A stretch of 51,503 bases of DNA from Pseudomonas sp. LS-2 (GTDB taxonomy: Bacteria > Pseudomonadota > Gammaproteobacteria > Pseudomonadales > Pseudomonadaceae). The notes beneath the pieces are model-generated. The model saw nothing but the letters and a program-made list of their open reading frames with translations, was not told the DNA's origin and ran no database searches. The stretch lies in assembly GCF_003605735.1 (NCBI RefSeq), contig NZ_QXTJ01000014.1, positions 1 through 51,503 on the forward strand, given 5' to 3'. Within the stretch, counting starts at the first letter, position 1. Each line of letters opens with the position of its first letter. Positions 43,476-51,503 of this stretch are shown here, piece by piece. The translations under genes were made by a program, and so were the position numbers.

Positions 43476-44781
43476 TGTTTGGTGAGAAAAACGGGGTGAG
43501 GCTACCGCAAGTCGGCAAGAGCATCTGCTTGGTTTGCAGGCAAAAAGGCAGTACCCACAAGCGAAGACCAGGTGACTTGGGAAAATCAAAAACTGCTAGG
43601 GGCTGACTGAAGATTTCTGTCTTGGGGTAGATCAGTACAACATCGCCGTCTCCTTCGAGATAGCTCTGGCCGTAAGCTTGCAGCTGGTAAAAGTCGCTTT
43701 GATCTAGCCCGTACTTTTCCTTGCTGTTGGCTTTCTTGGCATCAACCAACTTCCACTTGGTGTCGAGTACCAAGCGGTTGGTCTTGAACGACTGTACCAG
43801 CAGATCAGGCTTGAGCTGAAACCAGTCCTGCTCCTTATGCCGGACGAGTCTGAGGCTGCGAGTCTGTAGGCGCAGGCTGAAGTCTGAGCAAAGTTGTCGG
43901 GCAAGGTGCTTAGCTACGAAAGCTTCAAAAACTGCTTCCATTGGGACGAGCAAAGATGGCGCCTTGTGCGGACCCGTACCGGTGAGTGGTGACTCGTCCT
44001 GAAGAATCAGGCGCGCCCAGGTCAATGCCGCATCGTAATGTGCCATACCGCGATCTGGTCGTGCCTGCGCAAAATCCGCGTTGATCTGGTCAGATTCAGG
44101 TATGCCGGTGAACACGAAGCATAACTCCCGTGCCAGTTGCTGGTTTGCCTGTGAGGCAGTCCACGACAATGCACGCCTGAGTGCGGCGTGTAGTAGGCGA
44201 TTTTCTGGTCGGTTGAGGGAATACTCATCGTATTCGGTATAAAAGCGGTCGCGACGGCATAGATTGAGGCGCAGGTGCTCAGCCATGTGCAGCTTGCCGC
44301 GCAACGCAAACAGGTTGCCCTGCTCTGCAAGGTAATCGCTGCACAGGCCTCGCTTGATGGTGTGATCCACCGCGCGCAAAAATTCACCAATGAACACCTC
44401 CAGTAGAGGCATGCGGCGGGCGAGCAATTGGGCGCTGCTAGTTTGTATGTGGCGGAAACAGCCAAGGCAGCGCAGCATTTCGATTAGTAGGTGCCGTGCC
44501 TCTTCTTCGCCATTCGTCTTGCCTAGCTTGGGCAGCACTTCAATCTGGAAACCATTAGGGCAGCGAATCACCCCAACAAAGCTGTTCACCTGAATGGCTT
44601 TGCGGCCGTGCCGATGGGTAAGGCGCAGCCAGGCCCCTTCACCTGCTTCGGTGCTGCGTAATGCCTGTGTCTCCAGCCAGGCAAAAACTTCGGCAGAAAC
44701 CTTGCGCTGCCCGACCATATTGGTCGAGCTGGGTGAGGAAGCCGTCAGAGTGTCAAACTCGAAGATCGATATGCCCGCCAT
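43471..44781 (-). CDS. mcrC: McrC, nuclease subunit of the McrBC modification-dependent system
   Basis: McrC supplies the endonuclease of McrBC, which cuts DNA containing modified cytosine. The 436-residue product has an N-terminal beta-rich part (FVGVIRCPNGFQIEVLPKLG) and, after GPHKAPSLLVPMEAVFEAFV, a PD-(D/E)XK nuclease: LKPDLLVQS, then LVLDTKWKLVD, then DFYQLQAYGQSY. These are the expected D...DxK...Q residues. It follows mcrB by 15 bp on the same strand and is convergent with zorD. Confidence 0.93.
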   Translation of the reverse strand: MAGISIFEFDTLTASSPSSTNMVGQRKVSAEVFAWLETQALRSTEAGEGAWLRLTHRHGRKAIQVNSFVGVIRCPNGFQIEVLPKLGKTNGEEEARHLLIEMLRCLGCFRHIQTSSAQLLARRMPLLEVFIGEFLRAVDHTIKRGLCSDYLAEQGNLFALRGKLHMAEHLRLNLCRRDRFYTEYDEYSLNRPENRLLHAALRRALSWTASQANQQLARELCFVFTGIPESDQINADFAQARPDRGMAHYDAALTWARLILQDESPLTGTGPHKAPSLLVPMEAVFEAFVAKHLARQLCSDFSLRLQTRSLRLVRHKEQDWFQLKPDLLVQSFKTNRLVLDTKWKLVDAKKANSKEKYGLDQSDFYQLQAYGQSYLEGDGDVVLIYPKTEIFSQPLAVFDFPKSPGLRLWVLPFCLQTKQMLLPTCGSLTPFFSPNT

Positions 44782-44796
44782 TTCCGTACCTGTTAA

Positions 44797-47322
44797 TTAA
44801 GTCGAGGCTTGGTAAATGCCGAGATAAGCGGCAGGTTCGGTATATGCCGCGACCTGCGCTTGGTAACGACGTTTGGTGGCGTAGCTATCAAGGCCATGAT
44901 CGTTCCCGAATAGGATGCTCAGATCCTGCTCGTGCGAATCGCTTTCTGTAATGAACTGGGCCGTATCAGGTTTCTGGTTGTCACCGAGCACTAGCCGAAT
45001 CTTGCGCCAGTCTTCAAAGAAGTATTCCTCCAGCAAGGGGACGATACGCTTCTGAAAAATCTCAGCCAACTTAGCGAAGCGGGCCGCCCCATCAGCCACA
45101 TTGGTCAGTGAGGTGAAATACGCATGACCAATACAGTGGTCGCGGTCGTAAAGCGCCTCAATGCGTTCATTGATGCGTTCCAGCATCAAGCGCACATCGA
45201 TGGTGGTGGTGCCTGTGGTGACCAGTAGTCCAGCCAAGGGGGCGCTGTGTGGATCGCTGGGATCTTTTTCGGCCCGAGTGTCAGGCAGTAACGGCACGAA
45301 ATCGAAGCGGCGCCGCAGGGCAGTATCAAGCAAGGCCAGCGAGCGATCAGCCGTGTTCATTGTACCAATGATGTCAACGTTTGCAGGTACGGAAAATGGC
45401 TTTCCGGAGTATGCAAGGACTACTTCGGTCGGAGGTGGGGTGCCGTCAAGCTGGTCGCGTTTATCCGCTTCAATCAGCGTGATCAGTTCACCGAATATCT
45501 TGCTTATATTGCCTCGGTTGATCTCATCAATGACCATCGCGAAGCGCTTGTCCGGAGTGTTGCGTGCGCGACGGCAGAGCTCCTTGAAAGCCCCGTCCTT
45601 GATCCTGTATGCCACCTGGCTTGCTTCGGCATCGTCCTCTTTGGCTTCGTCGGCCAAGACTGGCCGCAACCCCTCAACAAATTCTTCGTAACCGTAGGAT
45701 TGGTGGAAGGTAACGAAGCTGTAGCGCTGAACGGAATCGTTAGCTTCTGGGCCTTGCTTGATCTTGTCGACAAGTGCAAAGAGATCCGAACATGCTTCCT
45801 GCCAATCCCCCGCAAACTGCCAAACCGAGTTTGTCGACTTTTCAAAAACGGCTGATCCAAGGCGGAGCTTCGTGTTGACCGTTGTCGACTCAAGAATTGT
45901 GTGGTGTTGAAGAGTTCCCCAGAGGGTTTGCTTGATGCCGCTGCTGCGCCCTTCAGCATCTGCAATGGCTTGGATAAACGGATGCTCGGCCAACTCAGGT
46001 ACTTTGGCTTTGCCGCCCAAGTCATACAGTGCAGCGGCTGCGCCTTCCCACCAAGTCAGCGCAGCAATCTTTTCAGCAATAATCTGGCTGCGCCATTCCT
46101 CTGTGCTAATTGAGGTTACCTGCTCTTGATAGTCGCGCTTTAGCAACTTCATCAGCGTGTAGGTTTTTCCTGTACCAGGTGGCCCGTAGTAGAGACGGTT
46201 GGAACAGGCCGCGACGGGTTTATTGGCCACATGTTGTACCTGAGGGGTAGGGGGCAATGCCATTGTGATGGGGCGGCTGACATCTTCGATGGGCTCGCCA
46301 GCCAATGCCGCTAGTTCGGCCAAATCTGTGCCAAAGAAGGGCTTGAGCAAAGCGCTTTCGAACTCAGGTAGGTCGTGAGCAGGCACTCGCTTGAAGGTTG
46401 AGCGATAGTTTGGTGTCCAGCCTTTCTGGCCTCCTTGGTAACCACCAGGTTTGATGCCCTGCTTCAACACCCTGTAGCGGCGCTGTAGCCAACCATCTCC
46501 TTTCAAGCTCGGTGCAGGGGCAGAGATGAACTGTCCGACCAGGTGAAGCCGCTCATTGCCGTGGCACAAGTAGAACAAGCTGCCGACAGGAGCCTCCTGG
46601 AAGCTTTCGCCCTGCCCCTTGGCGGTATCACTGTGCATCACCCCCAATTCGCTCTGCAGGTATTGCTTGCGCTCCTCTGAGGGGAAATCGTCTAACCCGT
46701 GCGATAGCTTCCAGATCGCCAGGTTTTTCTGGCTCCATGCCTCCCATATCTGTCGCCCGAACTCCAGAATGCCCAGACCTTCGGGGCGTTTGCCGAGCGT
46801 TGCTGTCTGCAACATGCCCATGCCCTGGCTTACATTGCTGCCGACGAATACCGCCAGTGGTGCCCGCTTGAAAATGTCCACGATAACGGGGGCTTGACGG
46901 TTCTGGTAATGAAAAGCGATTTTCCACTTGAAGGCCTCGCCCAGCAGCCCGAAGGACTCAATAGCCCCTAGATCCCCCTTGGCGGCCCAGCCGGCTACCT
47001 GTGCCACGTAGCTGCGGATTTTCTCGAAGGCAGCCTCTGCCGATGTGCCTAGCGATGAGTACCAGCCGTGCGATTCGGAATAGGAAAGCTTGGCGTCCGA
47101 GCTCTTGCCTTCAGTATCTTTGCGCGAGAACACGCCGAACTTGAACGCCGAGCCGCCCCAAATGCTGCCAAGCTCATCGAGCCGCGATTCAATCCAGTAG
47201 GTGAAGCTGTCCTTTGAGCCCGCATGGCTGTATTCGTCCAGAGTCATGCTGGTCAGTCGGGAGGCCGGCCACAAAGAAAGGAAGTCATCCCACAGGGCGT
47301 ATTCTTTTTGGAAGTCATTCAT
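44797..47322 (-). CDS. mcrB: McrB, AAA+ GTPase subunit of the McrBC system
   Basis: McrB recognises the modified site and uses GTP hydrolysis to translocate DNA. The 841-residue product has a long N-terminal targeting region, including a PUA/EVE-like stretch (GYQGGQKGWTPNYRSTFKRV near 310–330) that probably reads modified bases. The AAA+ module follows: Walker A YYGPPGTGKTYTLMKLL near 377, Walker B FAMVIDEINRGNISKIFGEL, and the McrB-specific MNTADRSLALLDTALRRRF near 653. E. coli McrB has 459 residues; this longer form has a different, larger specificity region. It is co-oriented with mcrC, 15 bp away. Confidence 0.93.
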   Translation of the reverse strand: MNDFQKEYALWDDFLSLWPASRLTSMTLDEYSHAGSKDSFTYWIESRLDELGSIWGGSAFKFGVFSRKDTEGKSSDAKLSYSESHGWYSSLGTSAEAAFEKIRSYVAQVAGWAAKGDLGAIESFGLLGEAFKWKIAFHYQNRQAPVIVDIFKRAPLAVFVGSNVSQGMGMLQTATLGKRPEGLGILEFGRQIWEAWSQKNLAIWKLSHGLDDFPSEERKQYLQSELGVMHSDTAKGQGESFQEAPVGSLFYLCHGNERLHLVGQFISAPAPSLKGDGWLQRRYRVLKQGIKPGGYQGGQKGWTPNYRSTFKRVPAHDLPEFESALLKPFFGTDLAELAALAGEPIEDVSRPITMALPPTPQVQHVANKPVAACSNRLYYGPPGTGKTYTLMKLLKRDYQEQVTSISTEEWRSQIIAEKIAALTWWEGAAAALYDLGGKAKVPELAEHPFIQAIADAEGRSSGIKQTLWGTLQHHTILESTTVNTKLRLGSAVFEKSTNSVWQFAGDWQEACSDLFALVDKIKQGPEANDSVQRYSFVTFHQSYGYEEFVEGLRPVLADEAKEDDAEASQVAYRIKDGAFKELCRRARNTPDKRFAMVIDEINRGNISKIFGELITLIEADKRDQLDGTPPPTEVVLAYSGKPFSVPANVDIIGTMNTADRSLALLDTALRRRFDFVPLLPDTRAEKDPSDPHSAPLAGLLVTTGTTTIDVRLMLERINERIEALYDRDHCIGHAYFTSLTNVADGAARFAKLAEIFQKRIVPLLEEYFFEDWRKIRLVLGDNQKPDTAQFITESDSHEQDLSILFGNDHGLDSYATKRRYQAQVAAYTEPAAYLGIYQAST

Positions 47323-47566
47323 CGTGTTCTAGCCTTACATGTCCTTTGGGCTGGTTTGCTTGCAAGGGGGGTATTGTCGGTCATCTCAAAATGAAGCCCA
47401 GAGCGTGAGATCCGAATGAGTCATGTTGTGGCTCCCAAGTATCACAGGGGTGCCCTGTGGTTTGGAATCTATGGAGCTTGTCACTCATGCTCCTCCACCA
47501 TTCAAGAGCAAGATAGCCTTTTATAGGATCGATTTTTCCCGCTCCAGCCTCTGAGTTTCGGGATTT

Positions 47567-47589
47567 TAGACGCCACGCGGTCTGTCACC
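47567..47589 (+). repeat. Direct repeat, right copy, flanking the Zorya–McrBC block
   Basis: This segment matches 34443–34465 at 21 of 23 positions and in the same orientation, beginning TAGACGCCACGCGGT. It lies 13 bp beyond the 3' end of the broken integrase gene, in the 279-bp gap before mcrB, which otherwise holds nothing I can identify apart from the mcrB promoter. Confidence 0.65.
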
Positions 47590-47601
47590 AGTCTCGCCGC
47601 C

Positions 47602-48858
47602 CTATCGAATCGGTACTACATTCCGATCCCTGGCCACATTCATCGCGCTGGCCGAGAGATTACCCGTCGACGCCTTGAGAATGTACTCGCTCCACCAAGC
47701 CATCATCGGACGCCGGCGCTCGATGTAGTCGGCTCGGTTGTAGGCGCTCCGCACCTCATCCTTATCGACGTGCGCCAGTGCCACTTCGATGAGCTCCGGG
47801 TCCCACCCATGTTCATTCAAGATGGTGCTGGCCATCGAGCGCATGCCGTGGCTGACCAAGCGATCCTGGAAGCCCATGCGTTTCAACGCCATGTTGGCCG
47901 TTTGGCTATTGGCGTGGGTACGCGGATTTCTGTCTGCCGGGAAGACGTATTCGCGATGGCCGCTGTGAGTCTTCAGTGACTCCAACAGTGCGACGGCGTG
48001 ATCACTCAACGGGATGCTGTGAGGGCGGCGCTTCTTCATCCGCTCCGGTGGGATAGTCCAGACACCCCTTTCAAAGTCGATGTCTGCCCAGCGAGTAGTT
48101 GCCGCCTCGGCGGGGCGAGTCATCGTGTGCAACTGCCATTCGATCAGGCAGCGGGTCGTGCGTTTGATACTGGCGTTCGCGATCTCCAGCATGAGCTCCG
48201 GGAGCTCTTCTGGCGGAAGCGCAGCCATGTTCTCTTTCTTGGGCTTCTTGAATACTGCCCTGATACCGCTGAGAGCGGTTGGCGAAGATCAGGCCGGAGT
48301 TCACTCCGTAGGTCATGATCTCGTTAAGCCGCTGACTAAGGCGCTTGACCGTCTCCAGGCTGCCTTTCGCTTCGATCGGACGAAGCAACTCGATCACCAT
48401 CGGCGCGGTGATTTTCGCGAGAGGGGTCGTCTTCAAGTCGGGAAGCACGTGCAGCATGAGCGACCGCCAAATGTCCTCGGCGTAAACCGGAGTAACCGAG
48501 TCTTTCTTGAGCTCGAACCAGGCGGTGGCCACGTTCTCGATGGTGTGTTCGGTTTCCGCGCGCCTGGCTTCATTCAGCGTGTTGCGCTGCCCCTTCGGAT
48601 CAATGCCCTGTGCAAGCAGCTCTCGCGCATCGACTGCCACTTTCGTGCGTTCGCCAGTGACAGTTCGGGGTAGGTCCCGAAGCCGATGTTGATGCGCTAC
48701 TTGGTCACCGGTTCGCGGTAGTTGAAATTCCACAACAACGAGCCGTTGCTGCGTACGCGGAGCTGCAAACCGTCGCCGTCAGTGAGGACGTAATCCTTGG
48801 ACGCGGGTTTGACTCTCTTGAGCTGTTGATCGGAGAGACGGAGGTTCTGAGAAGGCAT
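47602..48858 (-). pseudogene. Broken ssrA-site tyrosine integrase
   Basis: A P4-type integrase, normally about 410 residues, is split over three frames. From ATG 48858 (AGGAG upstream) the N-terminal domain reads MPSQNLRLSDQQLKRVKPAS to NYREPVTK, then TAG at about 48697. The same frame continues NIGFGTYPELSLANARK. A one-base shift near 48638 moves the frame to ARELLAQGIDPKGQ and the core-binding domain. A second shift near 48283 moves it to the catalytic domain, which keeps TRPAEA, HGMRS and the Tyr in YNRADYIERR. With three lesions it cannot make a full protein. Sequencing error is possible for the shifts but less so for the stop. Confidence 0.85.
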
Positions 48859-48963
48859 GAGATTCTCCTCAGGCACTGATTCGGTATTCCAAAGATTCGC
48901 AACCGGGTGAGGTGGAATACCGCCTGGAATACCCGAACGGTTGGAACTCAAAAACTCTCGAAA

Positions 48964-49060
48964 GACCGCAAAAGCGCTGGAAGCCGCGTATTTACTGGAT
49001 CGAAGGCACAAAAAAAGACGTCCGTGGACGTCTTTAGATGTAAAAGTGGTGGAGCCGGGG
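48964..49060. repeat. attR: right direct repeat at the ssrA 3' end
   Basis: This is the island-side copy of the repeat at 17842–17937. It contains the ssrA terminator and the last 14 bases of ssrA. The integrase gene begins 105 bp away, as usual for elements that insert at tmRNA genes. Confidence 0.85.
49014..49035 (-). terminator. Rho-independent terminator of ssrA
   Basis: On the minus strand AAAGACGTCC pairs with GGACGTCTTT around a 2-nt centre and is followed by a T-run (seven A on the + strand from 49010). It lies 11 bp past the tmRNA 3' end. An identical dyad is at 17892–17913. Confidence 0.85.
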
Positions 49061-49438
49061 GGATTTGAACCCCCGTCCGCCAGTACTCCGCTTTCGGGCC
49101 TACATGCTTAGCCGTGTCTATTAAGTTAACCCTCAGCGACCCGACGGGCAGGGTGCTTTGGGCGAGCTGTGTAAGTTTTAGCCGATTCGTCCACAGCGTA
49201 CTGCACGGCGATCCTGTTCTGTATGACAATCATTTTGGGTTTACAGGCATCCCCTGATGATTGCTGGAGCCGAAGCTACCAGAAGGAAGGCTAGCGCCGC
49301 TTACGCAGCGAGAGCTTGTTCCCCGTAGGTTTCGTCATTGGCAACTATAGAAAGTTGCAACAGTGGATTTACGACTTCTGTTACCAAGTCGGCATGCCCC
49401 TAGAGTTTCATCACCGGCGTCGAATCCTAATCGGCCCC
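49047..49438 (-). ncRNA. ssrA: tmRNA (transfer-messenger RNA)
   Basis: tmRNA rescues stalled ribosomes and tags the nascent chain for proteolysis. The 5' end reads GGGGCCGATTAGGATTCGAC (from 49438) and the 3' end, before CCACCA, reads GGTTCAAATCCCCCCGGCT, forming the tRNA-like acceptor and T-arm. The resume codon GCC begins the tag at 49342 and the stop is at 49301, giving ANDETYGEQALAA. The 392-nt length fits Pseudomonas. The gene remains intact because the island brought its own copy of the 3' end and terminator. Confidence 0.97.
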
Positions 49439-49522
49439 AATTCTGCTGCTCTAGCAGTCAGGTCGGGGAGTGTACCCGAATCAATGAGATACGTCGACTC
49501 CGGGCCTCATCACGCTCAACCA

Positions 49523-49542
49523 AGCCAGCCCAAAGGCTGGCT
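49523..49542. terminator. Hairpin after the small exported protein gene
   Basis: AGCCAGCC and GGCTGGCT form an 8-bp stem with a 4-nt loop 18 bp beyond the stop at 49560. Read on the minus strand it is followed by TTGGTTG, a weak U-run. It is a likely terminator separating this gene from the ssrA promoter. Confidence 0.6.
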
Positions 49543-49559
49543 GCGGATCTAGTAGCGGA

Positions 49560-49850
49560 TTACTTGGCGTTGCCACCGTCAGTACCGTCGCCCCCGGTTT
49601 TCAGCGAGGTGATCTCTTTGGTGGTCAGCTCGATGCATTTCTTGTCATCGCCAGCTTTCTGCGCAGCAGTAGCGGTGGCGATGGTTTTTTCCAGTTCGTC
49701 TTTGGTGTCTGCGCTAATGTTGGTGCTCGTTGAAGTATGAGCATCCTTCAACGTCTGCAGGTTGGCGCCGCACAGGTCGTCAGCAGCGAATACCGGGGAA
49801 CCCAACAGTGCAGCGGTAAGAAACAATCCAGTCAGTGCTGTGCGCTTCAT
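49560..49850 (-). CDS. Small exported protein, Cys-pair family
   Basis: A 96-residue product with a signal peptide (MKRTALTGLFLTAALLGSPV, cleavage after VFA/A). The helical mature part has one Cys near the start (DDLCGANLQTLKDAHTS) and one in DDKKCIELTTKEITSL, and a Gly/Asp-rich tail. It resembles the 90-residue product of 10360–10632. AAGGAGA lies 6 nt before the ATG. Periplasmic location is likely; function unknown. It lies between ssrA and the lactate dehydrogenase gene, all on the minus strand. Confidence 0.82.
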   Translation of the reverse strand: MKRTALTGLFLTAALLGSPVFAADDLCGANLQTLKDAHTSTSTNISADTKDELEKTIATATAAQKAGDDKKCIELTTKEITSLKTGGDGTDGGNAK

Positions 49851-50058
49851 GTGTATCTCCTTAAGCCTGTGGACTCGGTTTGGCCGGTCTATTGGGCCGA
49901 TGTCCGAGATAGAGGAATAAGCGCCCGGTGGTTGTGGCGCTTAAAGAGATGGACTTCGCGCTATCGCAGGGGTTCTATTTATTTCGCAAATGGTGTGAAA
50001 AAGCCATGTTGCAGGATGTGTCTAACAAAAGGGGCGAATATCGCCCCATTTGTGTGCA

Positions 50059-51503
50059 TCAAGCCGAGATCGGTCGGGTGACGCGGTCTACCAGGTAAAC
50101 CAGGCCGTGGTAGTCGATTCCGCCGTGTTGTGTGAGGCCGATCTCACAGGTTCTGCTGGTGGAAATGCCTTCACTGCAATACTGCACCGCGTCTTTCAAA
50201 GTCCGCAGTGAGTGAGCGTTGAGCTCTGGCGTAGTGAAGCCTTTGTCGCCCGCGAACCCGCAGCAATGGATGCCTTCGGGAATGACGACGTTGACGCTGC
50301 ACATTCGCGCCAACTCGATCAGCGCCTGGCTTTCACCCAGATGCTGCGTGCTGCAGGTGACGTGGACGGCGATGGCTTCCTGTTGAGGGGTGAATACGAG
50401 TTTGTCCAACAGGTGTGTACGGATGAAGCGCACGGGGTCGTAGAGATCCAGACGGGTTTCCTTCAGGTCCTGAATCAGACGCAGGGTGCAGGGGCTGGTG
50501 TCGCAATAGATGGGGTCCAGGCCGCCGCGACTTGCCTTGGTGAGCGCAGCCAGTAATTGCTGACGTTTCTCTTCGGCTTGCCCGGCATACCCCTTGGACG
50601 CAAACGGCTGGCCGCAACAGAGGTTGTCCTGATCCTCGGGGAACACCACTTGGTAACCGGCCTTTTCCAGCAGGCCACGGGTCTTGTCCATGAGTGACGT
50701 CTGTTCGTGGTCCGCCGCTGCCGGGCCCATGACACGTGAAACGCAGGCGGCGAGGTAGACGACACGCGGGCGTTGGTCCTCGACCGGCGCATTGAAGCGA
50801 ATGGCGTTTTCCGGTTGCGGCATGGCCGGTGTCCATTGCGGTACGCGCCCTGCGGATGCCTTGCTCAGTGCCGCAGAAACCTTCGCCAGTCTTGGGGCAC
50901 CCAACAGCATCCGCGCGCCATTGGCGGCATGCAACGTGAAGCGCGCACCTTTCAGTGCGGTGGTGAAGTGGTGCGCCAGCCAGCCCGCGGTTTTGCCGTG
51001 TGTCGCTTCCTGGGCTCGCAGTTTTTTCACCAGTTCGCCGGTGTTGATGCCGACCGGGCAGCGCTGTGCGCAAAGTCCCGTGGCGGCGCAAGTGTCGATG
51101 CCTTGATAGTGATAGTCACGTTCAAGCTCGGTGGTGTGGGTACCTGCGCGTTTCTTCGCCTGAATGTCGCGCCATATCACGATGCGCTGGCGTGGGCTCA
51201 GAGTCAGCCCGTTGGAGGGGCACACGGGTTCACAGAAGCCGCACTCGATGCACTTGTCGACGATGCTGTCGGCAGCGGGCATCGGCTTGAGGTGTTTGAG
51301 GTGGATCTGCGGGTCTTCGCTCAGGACCACGTCGGGATTGAGAATGCCGTTGGGGTCGAGCAGCCGTTTGAGCTTCCACATCAATTGGTAGGCGTCGCTG
51401 CCCCATTCGAGTTCCACGAAGGGCGCCATGTTACGGCCAGTGCCGTGCTCCGCTTTGAGTGAGCCGTTGAACTCCACGGCGACCAGTTCCGCGCCGTCGT
51501 CCC
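50059..51503 (-). CDS. dld: FAD-binding and (Fe-S)-binding oxidoreductase, D-lactate dehydrogenase type (C-terminal part)
   Basis: The gene runs off the right edge, so only the last ~480 residues are seen. They start with the end of the FAD-linked oxidase domain (AEHGTGRNMAPFVELEWGSD). Two ferredoxin-type clusters follow (CIECGFCEPVCP and CAATGLCAQRCP), then two CCG half-domains (NLCCGQPFASKG and GIHCCGFAGDKGF). This layout matches the ~940-residue Dld of the Pseudomonas lldP–lldD–dld lactate operon, which oxidises D-lactate to pyruvate at the membrane. The neighbourhood of ssrA supports this. A related glycolate-oxidase-like enzyme cannot be excluded. Confidence 0.85.
   Translation of the reverse strand, partial: DDGAELVAVEFNGSLKAEHGTGRNMAPFVELEWGSDAYQLMWKLKRLLDPNGILNPDVVLSEDPQIHLKHLKPMPAADSIVDKCIECGFCEPVCPSNGLTLSPRQRIVIWRDIQAKKRAGTHTTELERDYHYQGIDTCAATGLCAQRCPVGINTGELVKKLRAQEATHGKTAGWLAHHFTTALKGARFTLHAANGARMLLGAPRLAKVSAALSKASAGRVPQWTPAMPQPENAIRFNAPVEDQRPRVVYLAACVSRVMGPAAADHEQTSLMDKTRGLLEKAGYQVVFPEDQDNLCCGQPFASKGYAGQAEEKRQQLLAALTKASRGGLDPIYCDTSPCTLRLIQDLKETRLDLYDPVRFIRTHLLDKLVFTPQQEAIAVHVTCSTQHLGESQALIELARMCSVNVVIPEGIHCCGFAGDKGFTTPELNAHSLRTLKDAVQYCSEGISTSRTCEIGLTQHGGIDYHGLVYLVDRVTRPISA

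Noticed and set aside
45161..45691. Long open frames antisense to mcrB and to other large genes
   Set aside because: These Ser/Arg-rich translations are typical mirror frames of GC-rich coding DNA and lack start signals.

Overview
The window is from a Pseudomonas of the fluorescens/syringae type. The evidence is the gene order nadC–DUF1631–ampD–ampE (as in P. aeruginosa), a tmRNA gene beside a lactate-oxidation gene, and many intergenic REP-like dyads built on GTAGGAGC / CCGGC..GCCGG. The + strand holds a chromosomal left arm (1 to about 17.8 kb), a genomic island of about 31 kb (about 17.94–49.05 kb), and a chromosomal right arm (ssrA, a small exported protein, and a truncated FAD/Fe-S lactate dehydrogenase).

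Left arm: NAD biosynthesis (nadC), a DUF1631 protein, the peptidoglycan-recycling pair ampD–ampE, a SurE nucleotidase, a coupled APC antiporter and Orn/Lys/Arg decarboxylase pair that probably exchanges a basic amino acid for its polyamine, two LysR regulators, an HPP-type membrane protein, a SotB-like efflux transporter, and a second MFS transporter divergent from its LysR gene.

Island: it sits at the 3' end of ssrA. A repeat of about 96 bp (ssrA terminator plus the terminal TGGTGG(A)GCCGGGG) is present at 17842–17937 and 48964–49060. The island's own tyrosine integrase (47602–48858) is broken by one stop and two frameshifts, so the island looks fixed unless another recombinase acts on it. 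The cargo is mostly anti-phage: (1) a three-gene operon of SNF2-type helicase with a DUF3883 nuclease-like tail, DUF1156 adenine methylase and DUF499 ATPase, a DISARM-related but non-canonical set and the least described system here; (2) a complete type I Zorya system, zorA–zorB–zorC–zorD; (3) mcrB–mcrC on the opposite strand, convergent with Zorya; (4) an N-terminal scrap of a type I restriction gene, hsdR. Between (1) and (2) lies a compact minus-strand operon of overlapping genes (DUF3987 protein, a small protein, an Integrase_1-type recombinase and a small core-binding-like protein) beside GGCGACA repeat arrays and a perfect 18-bp hairpin. This looks like the replication/recombination module of a second, nested element.

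Two 23-bp direct repeats (2 mismatches) bracket the hsdR-scrap/Zorya/McrBC block, suggesting it entered as a unit. The Zorya motor tail carries an exact 73-residue tandem repeat. All functions are inferred from motifs and gene context read by eye; no database search was run.
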